In this document: piece by piece, positions 59,001-64,000 of the stretch
Numbering within the stretch: the first letter of the stretch is position 1
Layout: each line of letters starts with the position of its first letter
Assembly (NCBI RefSeq): GCF_001949145.1
Contig: NW_019091488.1
Coordinates: 723,133 to 787,132 of the forward strand
DNA: 64,000 nt
Origin: Acanthaster planci
Lineage: Eukaryota; Echinodermata; Asteroidea; Valvatida; Acanthasteridae
Direction of reading: 5' to 3'
Program-made: the position numbers and the translations under genes
Notes under the pieces: model-generated
Seen by the model: only the letters and a program-made list of their open reading frames with translations
Databases searched by the model: none
Told to the model about the DNA's origin: nothing

Positions 59001-62000
59001 ATTGCTGATTTATGGCCATTGAAGGAGAGATCAATGCCATGTTAACAGGGCACTCTGCTAGTTGGAAGCCTTCCTTCGTTGGCACCTTGTCTAGCCAATG
59101 CTAATTTGCCATTTACGGATTTGAGTGTAAACAGTTTGAGGGTTCAATAATAATGCAATTTTCCTGTCTGCTGTCTCTTTCCTAAACGATTCTCTGGAGG
59201 AAATACTGGCTCACAGTCCCACCATAAAGTCTCCTGGCAGACACAACAGTGGTGCAGCCTTTTTCTGAGCAATGGAAAGGACAGAGGGGAAGGTGTGGCT
59301 GGGAGGGGGTACTAACAAGTCCTGGGGGAATTGGCCAAATATCAGGCATGTCAGGAAGGCGCAAGGTTCAGTTTTGCCCGGTGGAAACACACCTCCTCAT
59401 CTACACCTTTCCAGCATTTGAATATCAGCAGTGCTACTATCGATCACTCAATAATATAAAACTGGAATTTTTACGTTAATAGACTGCACAAATTATTACT
59501 GCAAGAAATCACATGACTCACAGGCAGCAGTAACAGTGAGTCCAGGGTGTGCCATGATGATCCTCTCTTCTCATGACACAGATGCACAAAGTCCTTGTTG
59601 TTGTTCCTCAGGAAGACCAACAGCCTGTGTGCAAAGAGAACAGAAATGACAGCAATGAGGGCTGGACAAAACGGAACCAAACCCCCCTCTAAAAACAGAA
59701 AGTGCAGTACACTTTGGTGTGACTTGTTAATGCTGTTCGCCTCCGAGTTGGCTCCCATAATTGGATACAGAGTCAGAAGACAGCTAGCCAATCACCGGCT
59801 TTTGATGTCTGATGTGGTGTCAACTTCTGTAATTCATATTTTGTCATAAGTACAGTATCGTTTTGTGAGTGTGTGTTCATGTAAATATGCATACATGTAA
59901 AGTGAAAAAGACCTACCAGTACTGGTACCAACCACTCAGACAATAGCAAATGCAGCAATGTCAAGGTACTAGTGCACACTGCATTGCAACCAACACATAC
60001 AATTCACTAGACAGTGTGCCACCTAGAAGTTGCCATGGAAACGATTGACAAATATGGGGGAATTTGAATTGTTCCCAAAGTTTCTGATGCAGACAGAAAG
60101 CTAAAATTGCATTTTCTGTCAACTCTACCTTACAAATCTCTTCTCTTTCCCCCATTTCAAGTTGTCTTACTGACATGCACAAAAATACAAATTGCTGCAA
60201 ATCAGCCATGTTTCTGCCAACAGTAAACTTGAACAATGGTCTCTCTGTGACAACCTCTTGCTGGAGCACTGTACTGTGCACAGAATGCCATGTACTGTCC
60301 AACATAATTTAAGATGATTTAAGGGCAAAACGAGGTCAATCATTTGATTTTTTCCCACCCCTTTCTGTAGGCCTTTAAAAAAAAATGATGCCACTAAAAA
60401 TGTTGACATTTTTGACTGATACACTTCCTTTCCCATTCCATTGTTGGTCTGTGTAAAGACATCATGCATTTTTTGCCTGCCAGTGACTGGTGGCATCCAG
60501 TAGAGGGCGCTCAACTGAGCCTACTGGCAAATTCCTGACCAAACTGGCTGACTGGCAGGGCACTGCTAATTGGATTTCATTTCTTGATTCACTGGAGCCA
60601 GACACAGCAAATGATACTGGGTACACACTATACACCTGGCTGCCTCAGGCCTTGGCCAGGAGGTAAATAAACATAGCTAGTCTTTCTTTGGCAGCATTTA
60701 CAAAAGGAAACTGCCAGTGGAAGGTACAGTACATGTACATGTCCTAGGTAAATGCGGTCCAGCCCAACAATGCATTCAAACAATCACTCCTTACCAGATA
60801 ATTGCTCTTATTTGCTGTGACCAGACACTGTTTGAACTGAACTGCGACTGACGCAGTGCGCCTGGCTAAATTATACTCCTGTACATGTACCTCTCAATGA
60901 GATATACTGCCCTGTAACAGCATACTGGTAGGCCTGCTTGCTCTTGATGCACAAACTGGCGGTTTGCTTAGCTGCACAACACTTGTAAAACTCCCCCCAA
61001 ACTGTGTATGTCTCTCTTTTTCTAAAAAAGGAAAATCTGGTGAAAAGACAGGGGGGGAGTTGGAATGAATTAGCAACAGTTTGGGGTCCTGTTCATGCAG
61101 CCATCCCTTCCCCTTTACAACTAAAAACAAAGAATACCCAAGCAACTACTAAGGCAGTCCTTAATTACCCCCCCCATCATTGAGTTAATGACCATAGAGC
61201 CAAGACAACCTTCATGTACTGTGTTTACTTGTCATATATGCAACAAAGATAGCTGTTGTCATGCTGCATGTGTATAGTGATGGCAGATACCTACTGTACA
61301 AGTAGGCCTACAAGTAACTACTAATGCCTCACCAATTTGCCCTTGCACTAAAATGGTGAACCAGCTGAAACTTGGCAAAGTCAAAGTGCTCAATTACAAA
61401 GCAAGAAAGGTCACTTTCTCAGTATTAGATTTTCTTGTAATGATTTACAGGAGTATCACCTAGTTTGTTTGAGCAATAATTTCTCTACTGGCACTGGATT
61501 CAGTTTCCTGAGGATGGAGTGGGCTTGTGAGGGCCATGATGGATGGCAGAGTCTACCTGCGGTTAGCAGAGGTGTTGGGGGGGGGGCTGGAAGAGTGATG
61601 GTAGGGTTTCAGAGGATACCATCTTAAGGGAGGAGGATGACGGATTGGGTAAGCTTGCAACTGACAGATGGTTTAGGAGGAGAGGGCTTGGCAGGTGTTA
61701 GTGGAAAGAAAGATCTCCAAACAGGATGTGAGTTTAGAGAGAAACGCAGGCCAAAGCATGACCCCAAGATGAAATTTATAACGTATGTACGGTACATGGA
61801 CTTGAACTACGATATGAGCAAACTCCAGAGGGGGGCTACAGAGCAGTCAAGCTGTGGATTGGAATTACACTTGTGCGTATCATTTGTGCAAGCAGTGTTT
61901 CTGTTGTTATTATTTTTATTTTTTTCTTCCAAAAGAAAATGGTTTTCAATAGACTTCAAAACGAGATGTTGGAAACTACTGGCAGTCTGGGTGTCTGAGT

Positions 62001-63920
62001 TATTCACTTGTTAGCCGGCTCTTTCGTCAGGCTGCATCTGTATTATGTGACTGCAGCTGGGAGTATAAAACATCTGTAAAACCTGGTGGCTTTGTGTCTG
62101 TTTCCCATAGGCTCATGTGCTTTTTCTGGTCATAATCTAAGCCAATCTAGATACTTCTAAAGACTGGACAAGCCACTGCCAAACACCAAGGGAGACAAGT
62201 CTGTGAAAGGTGACCCTTTTCACGTTTTCTTTAAGTTTGCAATCATCAAAGAGACAAACTGGGTAGAAATTCTTGCTGGCTTCCCCCATCCAGATACCCA
62301 GCATTAGAATTCAGAACAGTGAAATCCATCAAAAGCTGAGGGTGAAACATCCATTACACAGGGGTAACAGAGTATCTAAAATCGTGGATTTGTCATTGCC
62401 TTAACTCAGGTTAAGGAAAGAGTTCCATATACATGTACAAACAACACTAATTTTCCCTTAAAATGTTACGTGTACATCAGAAAGTGATAAAATGGCCTAA
62501 AAAGTGAAATTCAGCTAAGAAAATTCAGAAGCATTTACTTAGAAGACACTTTAGGTTTTTTCAAACAAGTCCCATACTTTGTGCACAGGGTCTCAAGTGT
62601 TGTCCCTGTATAGAACTCTTTCCCAGGTTAATTTCCCACAATATACCAATAACATGAGACTGGCTGAAGAAAGATTTTAGCTGTTCATATGTAGCCTCTC
62701 CCCTCTTCCAGTGACTACACATCAACCCATACATGTACATGTATGTACACTGGACATGGGTACAAGTACCCGTACATGTAGGTTAACACACCCTGCTGAA
62801 TGAGTGGAATCACCATCAGAGCCTCCTTGTGGTGTACTTTGGCAGTTTTCCAACAGGAACTTGTTACTCTCGCTCCAGTGACGCAAGAAACCACTTAGAC
62901 CAGGAATGTGCAGAAAAAAAGTGATCTTGAGGCCAGGAAAAATGTCATCAGTTCCAATGTCCCCAGACCAATTAAAACCCAGAGCCTGGGACTACAGGCA
63001 TTCATGTGTGAACTGAATTCCTTAGTTCCACTGCAGGCAACTGATTTTATTGACCATGCACACAGTGGTATGTTTCTGTTGGTTCATGGTTGGTTTGGAT
63101 GATTCGTTTGTGTGGCTCCTTGTTTGAACTTTGTTGCTGACTTTATTTAGTAAATGGTCATTCCCCCATAAAGAGCAATAGGCCTATCAGTGTTTATGAA
63201 TAAAATGTGTTTCTAACTTGCCTTTCAAATGCATACTGTGTTTGTGTTTTTCTACAGGTATGAAATTTCCATGCATGTAAACAAATATGCATGTAGCTTG
63301 CAATATTCGAAAAAGTGAATACAATTTTGACACGTAGAGAAGCACAAACCCCTCAACACATTCCACCCAACCTTTGTAAAACAACACCAAGCAAAAGCAG
63401 AACAAAAGCAACACACTTACATGTAACATCATTTCTAAAAAGAAAAGGCTATGACTTATTTTTTTTTTCTGATTGTGTTTTTTTTAACTAGACTGATCAA
63501 ACTACTAGGTAAATTATTTTCACCTACCAGTATGCTTTTGGTTCTTTGCTTTGTTGTTTACTATCAGTGCTGGCTTTTGTGTGAATTGCCTGTTTGTGGA
63601 GATGGAATGCACCCTTTCCGAGAAGTTCCCAAATTATCAAGAGAAGTTTGTTCTCATCTTTGAAATTGGTTGAAAGGATACTCATCTCTATTAGAAACAG
63701 TCACACCTGCTTATACCCTTCCAATGTCACTGCCAATGCTACGGATGGGTGTGGTGCTGTGGATGGACACAGTACGTGTACTGGCCATCGGATGCAACAC
63801 CTTCCCTCGCTGCTTTAGCAGGGATCAGCAGGGCTTCTGGGAGCTACTGAGGAAGCATTGAGACTAAGATGGAAAGCTTGCGGTACAAGCACCATGCAAT
63901 ATCTCTTTTTGAGTCTGTGT

Positions 63921-63936
63921 GGTTCTGATAAGAACC
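63921..63936. repeat. small perfect hairpin
   Basis: GGTTCT, loop GATA, AGAACC, immediately beside the hammerhead-like motif and probably part of the same element. Confidence 0.7.
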
Positions 63937-63940
63937 CGAG

Positions 63941-63985
63941 AGGCTCAACGTTTCGGACAGTGTGCTCTGTCCGTCGTCAGGAGAC
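63941..63985 (-). repeat. retroelement-terminal motif with hammerhead-like core
   Basis: Read on the minus strand: CTCCTGACGA, then CGGACAG-loop-CTGTCCG (a perfect 7-bp stem, 63,973-63,954), then AAACGTTGAGCC. CTGANGA, a stem, and a (G)AAAC tract in this order are widespread at the ends of Penelope-like and other retroelements and echo the hammerhead ribozyme core. Stem III and the cleavage triplet are not evident, so self-cleavage is not claimed. The element extends off the window. Confidence 0.6.
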
Positions 63986-64000
63986 TGCACAGAGGACAGA

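Larger units (their letters stand above)
50691..64000. other. flanking or intergenic DNA, no confident gene
   Basis: Thirteen kilobases in which I could not place a gene. The 121-codon plus-strand stretch at 50,810-51,175 and the 125-codon one at 61,637-62,014 have no domain and no coherent splice sites. Exon-like points on the plus strand are at 52,846-53,015 and 59,612-59,692. G-runs occur near 61.57 kb. ACATGTAC motifs are at 53.62, 55.67, 55.78, 58.52, 60.73 and 62.73 kb. A retroelement-terminal motif lies at the right edge. Confidence 0.5.

Noticed and set aside
63920-64000. Full hammerhead ribozyme at the right edge
   Set aside because: The core-like CTGANGA/GAAA arrangement is present, but I could not find stem III or a cleavage triplet, so only a hammerhead-like motif is reported.

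Overview
The window looks like metazoan nuclear DNA: AT-rich, almost entirely non-coding, with short exons far apart, degenerate retrotransposon tails, and no continuous open frame longer than about 180 codons. A palindromic motif, (T)ACATGTACATGTA, recurs dozens of times together with TACCGGTA and TAGGCCTA. I associate this composition with marine invertebrates, for example echinoderms or lancelets, but that is an impression and not a species call. There are no bacterial operons, CRISPR arrays or complete mobile elements.

The best-supported gene lies on the minus strand and may cover most of the window from about 50.7 kb down past position 1. Read 5' to 3', its anchors are a likely first coding exon (50,235-50,014; basic, Ser/Arg-rich), a probable disordered segment (46,646-46,530), an exon at 31,643-31,536, two consecutive exons at 21,678-21,568 and 16,972-16,853, a basic RRRSAP-containing exon at 4,556-4,480, and possibly the start of another exon at 48-1. 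Nearly all of these have intact reading phase at both ends. Joined, the 21.6 and 16.9 kb exons read like the last third of a Dbl-homology (RhoGEF) domain: QR-x-SQY, then HTPP-x-HPDY, then a long charged helix. I therefore call it a probable Rho guanine nucleotide exchange factor. The subfamily is not assigned, and the first two thirds of the domain and any PH domain were not found with confidence.

Two further places look like internal starts for the same strand. At 38.69-38.85 kb a GC box, CCAAT box and ATGGCGGC motif are followed by a strong splice donor. At 24.21-24.53 kb a CCAAT box is followed by a short in-phase ATG exon. Both are inferences.

The rest is intron or flank. It holds the 3' tails of two non-LTR retrotransposons (41.0-41.3 and 47.8-48.2 kb), a tRNA-like SINE head (13.2 kb), a 712-bp element with long terminal inverted repeats built from an internally repeated GCCTCATAA-TCCGA motif (36.25-36.97 kb), two tandem duplications (16.2-16.6 and 33.3-33.5 kb), a duplicated hairpin repeat touching the first-exon splice donor (49.4-50.0 kb), and two copies of a motif with a hammerhead-like core (39.3 and 63.95 kb). 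Several exon-like stretches on the plus strand (20.3-21.3, 43.9, 52.8 and 59.6 kb) are reported with low confidence. East of 50.7 kb I could not place a gene.
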